From Pedobacter hartonius (GTDB lineage: Bacteria; Bacteroidota; Bacteroidia; Sphingobacteriales; Sphingobacteriaceae): DNA of 64,000 nt. Each line of letters starts with the position of its first letter. Positions within the stretch are counted from its first letter, which is position 1. Shown here piece by piece: positions 17,670 to 26,655 of the stretch. The stretch covers positions 93,935 through 157,934 of the forward strand of contig NZ_FNRA01000013.1 of assembly GCF_900107535.1 (NCBI RefSeq), written 5' to 3'. A program made the position numbers and the translations under genes. A model generated the notes under the pieces. That model was given only the letters and a program-made list of their open reading frames with translations, did no database searches and was not told where the DNA came from.

Positions 17670-18260
17670 TTATTTTAAGTTTGAAAAATTCAATAATAAA
17701 CGTTCTCCGGCAGCACCGGACTTCTCTGGGTGGAACTGCACCCCATAAAAATTATCCTTTTGTATTGCTGCCGAATATTCCTGGCCATAATCAGCAGTTG
17801 CGATTCCAAAAGTAGGGTTATATTCAATAAAATACGAATGCACAAAGTAAAATTGTGTCTGATTTTCAACACCTTCGAACAGTAAATTGTTTTTGATCTC
17901 TACATTATTCCAACCCATATGGGGAATCTTGATACCCAGCGCTTTATCAAAGAGTTTGGTTTGCAGGGGAATGATATTCGTCAGGGTGACATCACCCTCT
18001 TCGGAATGGTCTGTCAGCAGCTGCATTCCAACACAAATACCCAGTACAGGTTTTGTTAATGACCTGATCTTATCCACTAAACCGCTCTGGTTCAGTTTAT
18101 CCATTGCTGCCCCGGCATGTCCTACGCCAGGGATAATGATATGTGAGTACAGATCAAATTCTACCTCAGAATTGATCATTCCATAGGTGATCCCGAGCCT
18201 GGATAAGGCTGAAGTGAGGGAAAAGATATTCCCTGCCCCGTAATTAACAATACCTACCAT
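17670..18260 (-). CDS. hisH: Imidazole glycerol phosphate synthase, glutaminase subunit
   Basis: 196 residues, class I glutamine amidotransferase. The nucleophile is in GICVGMQLL, the oxyanion region in PGVGHAG, and the His/Glu of the triad in QFHPEKSG. It supplies ammonia to HisF. A 104-base gap without a gene separates it from hisB; no terminator is obvious there, so the operon probably continues through. Confidence 0.96.
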   Translation of the reverse strand: MVGIVNYGAGNIFSLTSALSRLGITYGMINSEVEFDLYSHIIIPGVGHAGAAMDKLNQSGLVDKIRSLTKPVLGICVGMQLLTDHSEEGDVTLTNIIPLQTKLFDKALGIKIPHMGWNNVEIKNNLLFEGVENQTQFYFVHSYFIEYNPTFGIATADYGQEYSAAIQKDNFYGVQFHPEKSGAAGERLLLNFSNLK

Positions 18261-18364
18261 CTTTTAATTCCTGTCATTTAATCATCCAACAATTCTGTGT
18301 TAACCACTGACCGGCTGTGTTTGTTCTAACATCTCCTATACGAAGATCACAGCTGCAGCGTTAC

Positions 18365-19498
18365 CTACAACAGTCCTTTAGTGCTTGGTAAAACTAACTT
18401 TTCTGCGTCTCTTTTGATAGACATTTTTATAGCTTTTGCAAAAGCCTTAAAGATACTCTCGATTTTATGGTGTTCATTGTCGCCCTCAGCCTTCACGTTC
18501 AGGTTGCATTTTGCGGCATCACTAAAAGATTTGAAGAAGTGGTAGAACATTTCGGTAGGCAGGTCACCCACTCGTTCGCGTTTAAATTCTGCATCCCAGA
18601 CTATCCAGTTGCGGCCGCCGAAATCAATGGCTACCTGCGCGAGGCAGTCATCCATAGGCAGGCAGAAGCCGTAACGTTCTATACCCAGTTTGTTTCCCAG
18701 TGCTTTGGCAAAGGCTTCGCCCAGGGCAATACCTGTATCTTCAACGGTATGGTGCTCATCAATATGCAGGTCGCCTTTGGCAATCACCTTCAGGTCTATC
18801 CCGCCGTGACGGGCAATCTGGTCCAGCATATGGTCAAAAAAGTTCAGTCCCGTTTTAATGTCGCCTTTTCCCGTTCCGTCAAGGTCGATGCCGATCTCGA
18901 TATCTGTCTCATTGGTTTTCCTGACGTGGTGAAATTGTCTGCTTCCTGCTTTCAGGAAGGTGTAGATGTCTACCCAGTGCTGTGTCTGCAGCGCGATATC
19001 ATCCGTCAGTGTTTCAGCTTTCTCCAGAATTTCATTTGCGCCCAGCAGGTCATTGTTCCTCAGCCAGATTGCTTTTGCACCGAGGTTTTTTGCCAGGATC
19101 ACATCATTGATCCGGTCGCCGATCACAAAGGAATTGGCGAGGTCATATTCGCCGGTCAGGAAATGCTGCAGCAGACCGGTATTTGGTTTACGTGTGGGGG
19201 CATTTTCATGGGCAAAGGTTTTGTCAATGATCACTTCAGAGAATACAACGCCTTCACCGGCAAAGGTATCCAGTATGAAGTTATGAACGGGCCAGAAGTT
19301 CAGTTCAGGGTGGGAATCTGTTCCCAGACCGTCCTGGTTGGTCACCATGATCAGTTCAAAATCCAGCTCAGCGGCTATTTTGGCGAGGTAGTACAAAGAC
19401 TTCGGGTAAAACTTAAGCTTTGCGAATGAGTCGATCTGTTCATCTTCAGGTTCAGTGATCAGGGTACCATCCCGGTCTATAAAAAGGAACTTCTTCAT
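18365..19498 (-). CDS. hisB: Bifunctional histidinol-phosphatase/imidazoleglycerol-phosphate dehydratase
   Basis: 377 residues in the fused form. The N-terminal HAD phosphatase (1-~165) has FIDRDGTLITEPEDEQID and motif III VIGDRINDV. The C-terminal dehydratase (~185-377) has IGIDLDGTG, FFDHMLDQIARHGG and the metal motif DEHHTVEDTG, the last repeated in type as EHHKIESIFKA. It carries out steps 7 and 9 of the pathway. Spacing to hisC is one base. Confidence 0.97.
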   Translation of the reverse strand: MKKFLFIDRDGTLITEPEDEQIDSFAKLKFYPKSLYYLAKIAAELDFELIMVTNQDGLGTDSHPELNFWPVHNFILDTFAGEGVVFSEVIIDKTFAHENAPTRKPNTGLLQHFLTGEYDLANSFVIGDRINDVILAKNLGAKAIWLRNNDLLGANEILEKAETLTDDIALQTQHWVDIYTFLKAGSRQFHHVRKTNETDIEIGIDLDGTGKGDIKTGLNFFDHMLDQIARHGGIDLKVIAKGDLHIDEHHTVEDTGIALGEAFAKALGNKLGIERYGFCLPMDDCLAQVAIDFGGRNWIVWDAEFKRERVGDLPTEMFYHFFKSFSDAAKCNLNVKAEGDNEHHKIESIFKAFAKAIKMSIKRDAEKLVLPSTKGLL

Positions 19499-19499
19499 A

Positions 19500-20546
19500 T
19501 TAGTATGTTAACGATTTTAAAGCGGACAACAGTATTTCATTTTCTCGTGGTGTACCTACCGTAACCCTGAGGCAGCCATCACATAAGACCACCTTTGAGC
19601 GGTCGCGGATGATAATTCCCTGTTCCACCAGTGCATTGTATGTCCCTGCGGCGTCTTCCACCTCAGCGAGTACAAAGTTGGCGTCTGAAGGATATACTTT
19701 TTTAACCATTGGGAGGTCTGCGAGTTTCTGGCTGAGCAGTTCCCTTTCCGCAACAGTGATTTTGATCCAGTCGTTCACCTGTGCAACATGCTGCAATGCA
19801 GCTAAAGCAAGGTCTTGTGTAGACTGGCTGATGTTGTACGGCGCTTTCACCTTATTCAGGATATCGATCACGATGCTTGACGCAAAGGCCATTCCGAGGC
19901 GTAATCCTGCCAGTCCCCATGCCTTAGAGAAGGTCTGCAGGATCACCAGCTGCGGGTATTCCGTGAGTTCCTGGATGAAAGTGCGTTGTTTGGCAAAGTT
20001 GATGTAGGCCTCATCGATGATCACCAGGCCTTTGAAATTAGCCAGAACGGTTTCAATGTCTGTGCGGACGATTGAATTACCCGTTGGGTTATTCGGCGAG
20101 CAGATGAAGATCAGTTTCGTGTATTCATCAATGGCTTCAGCTATCCCTTCCAGGTCAAGCTGAAAGTTTGGCAGCAGGTTCACCTTGCGGATCTCCACAT
20201 CATTGATGTTTGCAGATACCTCATACATGCCGTAGGTTGGCGGAAGGATGATCACGTTGTCCTTTCCGGGGTTGCAGAAACACCTGAAGAGCAGATCGAT
20301 CGCTTCATCACTGCCATTTCCTAAAAAGGTATTTTCTATCGGCACACCCTTTATTTTACTAAGGGCATCTTTCAGGTCCAGCTGCAGCGGATCGGGGTAG
20401 CGGTTAAAGTTTTCCGGCAGGGGAGAGCCAAAGCTATTTTCATTGGCATCTAAAAATACACTCGCCTGTCCTTTATATTCATCTCTTGCGGTAGAATAGG
20501 GACGTAGGTTTTTAATGTTTTCTCGTTGTAAGTTCTTAATATCCAT
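19500..20546 (-). CDS. hisC: Histidinol-phosphate aminotransferase
   Basis: 348 residues, class II fold-type I PLP enzyme. It has LDANENSFGSPLP at the N-terminus, CSPNNPTGN in the middle, IDEAYINFA, and the PLP lysine in TFSKAWGLAGLRLGM. The start overlaps the end of hisD by 11 bases. Confidence 0.96.
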   Translation of the reverse strand: MDIKNLQRENIKNLRPYSTARDEYKGQASVFLDANENSFGSPLPENFNRYPDPLQLDLKDALSKIKGVPIENTFLGNGSDEAIDLLFRCFCNPGKDNVIILPPTYGMYEVSANINDVEIRKVNLLPNFQLDLEGIAEAIDEYTKLIFICSPNNPTGNSIVRTDIETVLANFKGLVIIDEAYINFAKQRTFIQELTEYPQLVILQTFSKAWGLAGLRLGMAFASSIVIDILNKVKAPYNISQSTQDLALAALQHVAQVNDWIKITVAERELLSQKLADLPMVKKVYPSDANFVLAEVEDAAGTYNALVEQGIIIRDRSKVVLCDGCLRVTVGTPRENEILLSALKSLTY

Positions 20547-21834
20547 TTCTTGATTTTAAACGAATAGTGATCGCATTTTTGTGCGCCTGGAGCCCTTCGG
20601 CTTCGGCTAATATTTCTACAGTAGGGCCAATGGCCGTTAAACCTTCCGGGCTGATATGCTGGAAAGTTATCTTTTTTATGAATGAATCTATAGATACACC
20701 CGAATAGGCTTTTGCAAAGCCGCTGGTGGGTAAAGTATGGTTCGTGCCCGAGGCATAATCCCCGGCACTTTCAGGGCTCAGGTTTCCGAGGAAAACAGAA
20801 CCTGCATTGCTGATCATCGGGATCAGTTCGCTGAAAGTATCTGTTGCCAGGATCAGATGTTCAGGGGCATAGGTATTGCTGAAATCCATTGCCTGCTGGG
20901 TATTCTCTACCAGCACTGCATAAGAATTTTCTATCGCCTGTGCGGCGATAGCTTCCCTTGGCAAAGCTTTCAGCTGAATTTCTACCTGTTCAAGGGTCTC
21001 TTTAATCAGCTCTGAGGAGGTGGATACGAGGATGGCCTGGCTATCTGCACCATGTTCTGCCTGCGCCAGGAGGTCTGAAGCTACAAAAGCGGGGTTTGCG
21101 GTTTCATCTGCAAATACCAGCACTTCTGAAGGGCCGGCGGGCATATCTATGGCCGTCATTCCTGAGGCCAGGACCAGCTGTTTGGCCTGTGTAACATAAC
21201 GGTTTCCCGGGCCGAAGATCTTGTATACCTTAGGCAGCGTCTCCGTGCCGAAGGCCATCGCCGCGATCGCCTGTGCGCCGCCCGCCATATAGATTTTTTC
21301 GATACCCAGCAGCAGGGCGCAGTAGGCAAGGTAACAATTGGTCTTACCGTCTTTCTGGGGCGGGGAACAAACGACAATCTCCTTACACCCGGCCAGTACG
21401 GCAGGGATAGCGAGCATGAGAAAAGTACTTGGAAGTACCGCTGTTCCGCCGGGGATATAGAGGCCTACGCGTTCAATTGCGCGGGCTTCGCGCCAGCAGG
21501 AAACACCGGGCATTGTTTCCACTGCATCCTCTTTGTATAACTGCGCGGCATGGAACTTTCTGATATTGGCACAGGCGGTATCAATGGCGCTTTTTGCATC
21601 TTCAGGAATCGTTGAAGCAATCTCTTCGATCTCCTGTTTTTCAATATAAAGCTGCTTCAGTTCCACCTTGTCAAAATCCCGGGCGTAACTGAACAGCGCT
21701 TTGTCGCCTTCGGCTTTAACCCTTGAAATGATGTTCTTCACCCGGTCTGCGATAGCGTCATCGTCAGAGAGCTGTCTTAAACAGAGGTCTTCAATATTCT
21801 GTTTAGATAAATCAGTATAACTGTAGATTTTCAA
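20536..21834 (-). CDS. hisD: Histidinol dehydrogenase
   Basis: 432 residues, usual length. Landmarks: GPGNRYVTQAK, DMPAGPSEVLV, the zinc/catalytic stretch LLAQAEHGADSQA, and the C-terminal NHTLPTSGFAKAYSGVS. It oxidises histidinol to histidine with 2 NAD+ in the last step. Confidence 0.97.
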   Translation of the reverse strand: MKIYSYTDLSKQNIEDLCLRQLSDDDAIADRVKNIISRVKAEGDKALFSYARDFDKVELKQLYIEKQEIEEIASTIPEDAKSAIDTACANIRKFHAAQLYKEDAVETMPGVSCWREARAIERVGLYIPGGTAVLPSTFLMLAIPAVLAGCKEIVVCSPPQKDGKTNCYLAYCALLLGIEKIYMAGGAQAIAAMAFGTETLPKVYKIFGPGNRYVTQAKQLVLASGMTAIDMPAGPSEVLVFADETANPAFVASDLLAQAEHGADSQAILVSTSSELIKETLEQVEIQLKALPREAIAAQAIENSYAVLVENTQQAMDFSNTYAPEHLILATDTFSELIPMISNAGSVFLGNLSPESAGDYASGTNHTLPTSGFAKAYSGVSIDSFIKKITFQHISPEGLTAIGPTVEILAEAEGLQAHKNAITIRLKSRNGY

Positions 21835-21891
21835 TGTTTTATGTTTTTGTGTTAACCAATAGTTAACAGTGAATGCCTGGATATATACAGT

Positions 21892-22743
21892 TTATGCGAT
21901 GATTTTTTCGATCGGCATGACTACAATTCCTTCAGCACCGGCAGCTTTGAGGCTGTTGATTTTTTCCCAGAAATCCTGCTCTGCAATTACAGAGTGAACG
22001 GCTACCCAGTCTGGTTCAAAAAGAGGAACAACCGTTGGGCTTTTTACGCCGGGCAACAGGCTCACTACTTTTTCCAGGTTAGATTTGGCCACATTCAATA
22101 CCACGTATTTGGTCTCTTTTGCACGCAGTACAGAACGTATGCGCTGCAGCAGTTCGATCACATCTTCATTGAGCTCAATGCCTTTATTCCCGATCAGGAC
22201 GGCTTCAGATTTCATCACTTCAGCAAAGGGTTTCAGGCCATTGCTTTTCAGTGTTCCGCCTGTAGAAACGATATCGCAGATGGCATCACTCAAACCTAAG
22301 CCCGGGCCAATTTCTACAGATCCTGAAATGGTACGTACTATGGCATTCACGTTGTTATCCTTCAGGTATTTTTCAAGGATGACCGGGTAAGAAGTAGCGA
22401 TAGCTTTGCCTTCCAGTCCGCTGATATCGGTGATCTCACTTTCATTGGGAATGGCAATCTTCAGCGTGCATTTTCCAAAGCCAAGTTTTTGCAGGTATTC
22501 TACATTAGCGTTTACTTCAGTGATGACGTTTTCACCTACGATACCCAGATCGGCAATACCATCCTGAACATATTCAGGAATATCATCATCTCTCAGGAAA
22601 AGGATTTCCAGCGGGAAATTTGTAACGGTCGATATCAATGAGCTTTTGTAGTTTTCGAATGATAAACCACAGTTTTTAAGAATTTCTACAGATTTTTCGT
22701 TTAGTCTACCAGATTTCTGGATAGCAATTTTAAGTGTTTTCAA
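21892..22743 (-). CDS. hisG: ATP phosphoribosyltransferase, long form
   Basis: I start at the TTG at 22743, reading (M)KTLKIAIQKSGRLNEKS, which is the usual Bacteroidota N-terminus; an in-frame ATG at 22788 would add 15 unrelated residues. About 283 residues, so this is the long HisG with a C-terminal regulatory (ACT-like) domain, feedback-inhibited by histidine. It contains GIADLGIVGENVI and the PRPP-site region AICDIVSTGGTL. First gene of the operon, hence rate-limiting entry into the pathway. Confidence 0.95.
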   Translation of the reverse strand: MKTLKIAIQKSGRLNEKSVEILKNCGLSFENYKSSLISTVTNFPLEILFLRDDDIPEYVQDGIADLGIVGENVITEVNANVEYLQKLGFGKCTLKIAIPNESEITDISGLEGKAIATSYPVILEKYLKDNNVNAIVRTISGSVEIGPGLGLSDAICDIVSTGGTLKSNGLKPFAEVMKSEAVLIGNKGIELNEDVIELLQRIRSVLRAKETKYVVLNVAKSNLEKVVSLLPGVKSPTVVPLFEPDWVAVHSVIAEQDFWEKINSLKAAGAEGIVVMPIEKIIA

Positions 22744-22816
22744 TTGATTGAAATTATTGAATGGAACATGAAAATAATTCGGAAACAAGTTTTGAAGTAC
22801 AAAACATTACATATCT

Positions 22817-22834
22817 ATCGCCATAACTGGCGAT
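22817..22834 (-). promoter_or_regulatory. Stem-loop at the 5' end of the his transcript
   Basis: ATCGCC and GGCGAT form a six-base stem with a six-base loop, just downstream of the predicted -7 box, so it would sit at the very start of the mRNA. No His-codon-rich leader peptide was found nearby. A role in stability or control is only a guess. Confidence 0.4.
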
Positions 22835-22838
22835 GATG

Positions 22839-22846
22839 CAAATGTA
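22839..22846 (-). promoter_or_regulatory. Predicted -7 box of the his operon
   Basis: TACATTTG on the minus strand fits TAnnTTTG. It lies 95 bases before the hisG TTG. No convincing upstream TTTG is at standard spacing, so confidence is moderate. Confidence 0.45.
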
Positions 22847-23025
22847 AGTGATGGTTCAAGTGTTTGTTCATAATTTTTTTGTCCCTATTCAATAATGCGG
22901 CTGCACACTGAGGTGATGCAAATATATAGATAGAATTGAGAAATCAAAAAATTAATGGCATTTTATTTGATCAGACTGGGCAGGTCATGCAGTTAAAAGC
23001 TGGGGGCCTGCTAAAAAAACACATT

Positions 23026-24603
23026 TTGAAAAAAGTATTTTATCTGTTATTATCCTTCTCTATCTTCCTGTCTGCCTGTAACTGGTTCAAAACCACACCT
23101 GAAGTGGGTCTCGTTTTGTCCAAACATTTCAAGGATAAGCTGTACAAAGATTTTGACACAGCTGCCTACAATGTCGTATTTAACCGCCATTTTGACTCCC
23201 TTAAATTAAAATTAAGCAACCCGAAAGTGCTCGGTAAGTACTATGCCGACAATGAACGGAGGACTGACCTGGTTACCCGTTTTTACGTGAACGGGGAATT
23301 GGATACCCTAAAAAACTACATATCCCGTAGTGCTGCACATGGGTTTAACCCCCAGATATTCAATTGTGCGGTACTTGAACAGTTATTAGCACAGCTATCG
23401 GCGCATCAGTTTAAATCCATCAGTGATGTCTACCCTGTTATCGCAGATCTGGAAATCTACAGTGCTTCTTCCCTTTTAAAATACGATACCTTCATTGGCT
23501 ATGGAAGTATTATTCCGAAAAGGGTACTGAACAGGTATAATGTAACGACCTTAAGACCCGACAGTGCCAGTATGCTGAAGGTGCTGGAAAGCAAAGACCT
23601 CCTGCAATTGCTGGCCGCTATTCAGCCGGCAGGCGAAAACTACAAAATCTTACAGCAGGAACTCGCAAATCTGAAACGTGATCCTTCCGCTAACGCAGCC
23701 ACCATCAAAACCATTGAGGTGAATATGGAGCGGTTGCGATGGAAGATCCCGGGTATAGGGGAGGAGTACGTGGAAGTCAACATTCCAGATTTCTCTCTGA
23801 CCTGGTTCAACCACCAGGATACCGTTACCCATATGAAAGTATGCGTAGGGGGAAGGCGTGAAAAGGAGTATGAAGAGAAGATGAAGATCTTTCTGAAAAC
23901 GCATTCGCTGGATGATAAACCCAGGAACCACCAGACCCCGATTTTACTGAGCAAGTTCAATTCCATCCAGGTGAACCCGGTCTGGAATATCCCTGTAAGC
24001 ATTGCGCAGAGCGAAATCTACTACCAGGCGCTGCGTGACCCGTATTACTTATCAAATAATAACATGAGGGTGTATTACAAGGGCCAGCTGATCGCTGATC
24101 CTGATACTATCCAATGGAGAAAGTATCCCCGTGAACATTTGCCCTTCCAGTTTAAACAGGGATCAGGCGAAGGAAACGCCCTGGGGAAATTCAAATTCAT
24201 ATTTGATAACGGATCGAGCATTTACCTGCATGATACCAACAATAAGTCGGCTTTCATGCGGGATAGCCGAGCCATCAGCCATGGCTGTGTGCGTGTGGAG
24301 AGACCTTTGGAATTTGCAGAAAAACTGGTTGATGACAAATACCAGTACGACCAGCTGCGAATGGAAGTGAACCTGCCGCCAATTGATACCACCAAAATGG
24401 AAGTTTATAAAAAGCGGCTGGCCAAAAAAGCTGATACCGTAAATATATACCAGGTGAAACCCAAATGGTTCGGCACAAAAAAGAATGTCTCCATCTTTAT
24501 CAATTACAAAACTGCCTGGGCTGAGAACGGGAAGATTGAATACCGTAATGATGTATATGATCTGGATGAGGCGATTTTTAATGCGATGAAAAAATTCAGA
24601 TAA
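23026..24603 (+). CDS. L,D-transpeptidase lipoprotein (YcbB-like)
   Basis: I favour the TTG at 23026 because it gives a textbook lipoprotein signal (KKVFYLLLSFSIFLSAC, lipobox LSAC) after an A-rich leader; ATG at 22987 or TTG at 22936 are alternatives. The mature protein is ~505 residues with a long N-terminal helical region and a YkuD catalytic domain around the middle to C-terminal part. The catalytic motif is ISHGCVRVE, with YLHDTN upstream. YcbB-like enzymes make 3-3 crosslinks in peptidoglycan or anchor proteins to it, in the periplasm. The lipobox Cys is followed by Asn, compatible with outer-membrane sorting. Confidence 0.88.
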   Translation: MKKVFYLLLSFSIFLSACNWFKTTPEVGLVLSKHFKDKLYKDFDTAAYNVVFNRHFDSLKLKLSNPKVLGKYYADNERRTDLVTRFYVNGELDTLKNYISRSAAHGFNPQIFNCAVLEQLLAQLSAHQFKSISDVYPVIADLEIYSASSLLKYDTFIGYGSIIPKRVLNRYNVTTLRPDSASMLKVLESKDLLQLLAAIQPAGENYKILQQELANLKRDPSANAATIKTIEVNMERLRWKIPGIGEEYVEVNIPDFSLTWFNHQDTVTHMKVCVGGRREKEYEEKMKIFLKTHSLDDKPRNHQTPILLSKFNSIQVNPVWNIPVSIAQSEIYYQALRDPYYLSNNNMRVYYKGQLIADPDTIQWRKYPREHLPFQFKQGSGEGNALGKFKFIFDNGSSIYLHDTNNKSAFMRDSRAISHGCVRVERPLEFAEKLVDDKYQYDQLRMEVNLPPIDTTKMEVYKKRLAKKADTVNIYQVKPKWFGTKKNVSIFINYKTAWAENGKIEYRNDVYDLDEAIFNAMKKFR

Positions 24604-24624
24604 AATTTCTACCTTTGGTTTTTA

Positions 24625-26652
24625 ATGAATTTCCTATACTCAGGTTTTCTTTTTTTTCTGCTGGCGATAGCCATTCCTATCCTTATTCACCTATTTAATT
24701 TCCGCAGATTCAAGAAAGTATACTTCAGTAATGTCCAGTTTCTGAAGGCCGCACAGGAGCAAAATTCATCGAGGGAAAGCTTAAAAAACCTGCTGATCCT
24801 TTTCAGCCGGATACTCGCCCTGATTTTCCTTGTTTTAGCCTTTGCACGTCCTTATCTTTCTTCTGATACCGCTTACCGGCCGGAAACGGGCAGCCTGGTC
24901 AATATCTATATCGACAATTCCTACAGTATGGGATCGGTCAATAAAGAAGGCAGCCTGCTTGACGAGGCGAAGCGCAAAGCAAAAGACATTGCAAAGCAGT
25001 TTTCTCCCAATGACAGGTTCCAGCTGACCACAAACGATTTTGAAGGAAGGCACCAGCACCTGGTGGGCTATGCAGAGCTGGCAGGCCTGATCGATGAGGT
25101 AAAGATCTCAGCGGCGCAGCGCAGTTTACAGCAGGTAATTAACCGTCAGCACACTACAGATGCCGGGAAAAGGAACCTCTTCAGCTATATCCTTTCTGAT
25201 TTTCAGCGAAACTTTGTGGGCATAAAGGCAATCAGCACCGCTGCGGATGATCAGCTGTCGCTGGTTCGCCTGCAGGCCAATACGCTGCCCAATATAGCGG
25301 TGGACAGTATCTGGTCTTTATCTCCTGTACACCGGCCGGGGGAGCAGGAGAAGTTTGTAGTGAAACTGCGTAATTATACCAATGAGGCCGGTACGGGGAT
25401 CCCGGTGAAACTGCTGGTCAACAACCAGCAAAGAGCTTTGGCAAGGCTGAATGTGCCTGCCGGGCAGTCTGTCACGGATACATTAACTTTCAGCGGTCTC
25501 TCTGCCGGCTGGCAAAAGGCGGCGGTGAGCATTAAAGACTATCCTTTAACTTTTGACGACGAGCTGAAGTTTACCTTTAAGGTGAGCAGTGGGCTGAACG
25601 TTTTACATATCAGCGGAGACCCTGCAGAGCGACATATCAGCGCCCTGTTCTCGGGGGACGGCTATTTCAGGATGACCGTCATGCCCGAATCCAATGTCGT
25701 ATACGCTGCTTTTTCAGGCTACCAGCTCATTGTCCTTTCCGGTTTGAAGACGCCTTCCAGCGGATTGGCCCTGCAACTGAAAAACTTTGTTCAAAATGGA
25801 GGTTCCGCAGTGATCTTTCCTGACCTGGATGTCAATACCACAGAATTTTCTTCCTTCCTGCAGGGACTGTCGCTGCCGCCGGTTGTTTCCCTCAGCAGGG
25901 ATACCCTTAGCGTCAAGACGATTGACCTGAAAAGTAACCTGTTTACTGATGTGTTTGAAGAAATCCCGGCTAAGGTAGATCTGCCCCTCGTGAACCGCCA
26001 TTTTGTATATGCTGCAAATACCAGGAGCAGCAGGGAGAACATCATGGAACTGCCCTCCGGACAATCCTTTTTCAGCCGCTACCGGTTGGGTGCCGGACAA
26101 ATCTATTTATCGGCCTCCTCGCTGAAAGCGGAAGACGGCAATTTGTCGCAGCACCCGGTTTTTGTACCGTTGTTGTATAAGATAGCCCTCACCAGCATAC
26201 AGGAACAGCCGCTGTATTATACCATCGGGAAGAACAACCTGCTGACCACCACACAGCTGAGCCTGAGCCCTAACCAGTCGCTGCGCTTAACCTCAGGCGA
26301 AGACGAAGTGATCCCCGAGCTGAGGCAAACGCCGGGCAAAACCCTGCTGTATATTGCCGACCAGATCCGGGCATCAGGATTCTATGAGTTGCTGAAAGCG
26401 GATTCGGTGTTGAGTAGTTATGCTTTCAATGAAAGCCGCGCAGAATCAGATATGAATTTTACGGGCGACAAAGACCTTAAACAGTTTTTCGGCAAAAAGA
26501 GCTTAACCGTTGCAGGTGCCGCGACTGACCTTTCAGCTGCAGTTATGGAAAATAACTACACAGAGTTATGGAAACTTTGTCTAGTTTTGTGTGCTGTTTT
26601 TTTAGCTGCTGAAGCCCTATTGATCAGATTTTTTAACAAAAAAACTATATAA
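24625..26652 (+). CDS. BatA-domain membrane protein with VWA-like region
   Basis: 675 residues. N-terminal BatA domain: a membrane helix, IPILIHLFNFRR, the amphipathic ESLKNLLILFSR linker and a second helix. A VWA-like segment follows (IYIDNSYSMGS, a DxSxS-type MIDAS relative), then long beta-rich regions and a final membrane helix at ~650-668. The family is widespread in Bacteroidota and related to aerotolerance (Bat) operon proteins, but function is unknown. It is 21 bases downstream of the transpeptidase gene and three before the dihydroorotase-like gene. Confidence 0.85.
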   Translation: MNFLYSGFLFFLLAIAIPILIHLFNFRRFKKVYFSNVQFLKAAQEQNSSRESLKNLLILFSRILALIFLVLAFARPYLSSDTAYRPETGSLVNIYIDNSYSMGSVNKEGSLLDEAKRKAKDIAKQFSPNDRFQLTTNDFEGRHQHLVGYAELAGLIDEVKISAAQRSLQQVINRQHTTDAGKRNLFSYILSDFQRNFVGIKAISTAADDQLSLVRLQANTLPNIAVDSIWSLSPVHRPGEQEKFVVKLRNYTNEAGTGIPVKLLVNNQQRALARLNVPAGQSVTDTLTFSGLSAGWQKAAVSIKDYPLTFDDELKFTFKVSSGLNVLHISGDPAERHISALFSGDGYFRMTVMPESNVVYAAFSGYQLIVLSGLKTPSSGLALQLKNFVQNGGSAVIFPDLDVNTTEFSSFLQGLSLPPVVSLSRDTLSVKTIDLKSNLFTDVFEEIPAKVDLPLVNRHFVYAANTRSSRENIMELPSGQSFFSRYRLGAGQIYLSASSLKAEDGNLSQHPVFVPLLYKIALTSIQEQPLYYTIGKNNLLTTTQLSLSPNQSLRLTSGEDEVIPELRQTPGKTLLYIADQIRASGFYELLKADSVLSSYAFNESRAESDMNFTGDKDLKQFFGKKSLTVAGAATDLSAAVMENNYTELWKLCLVLCAVFLAAEALLIRFFNKKTI

Positions 26653-26655
26653 AAC

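Noticed and set aside
18467..19429. 320-codon frame opposite hisB
   Set aside because: Shadow of a firmly identified gene; no domain features of its own.
22789..22935. Classical his attenuator with leader peptide
   Set aside because: No short frame with a run of His codons was found before hisG.
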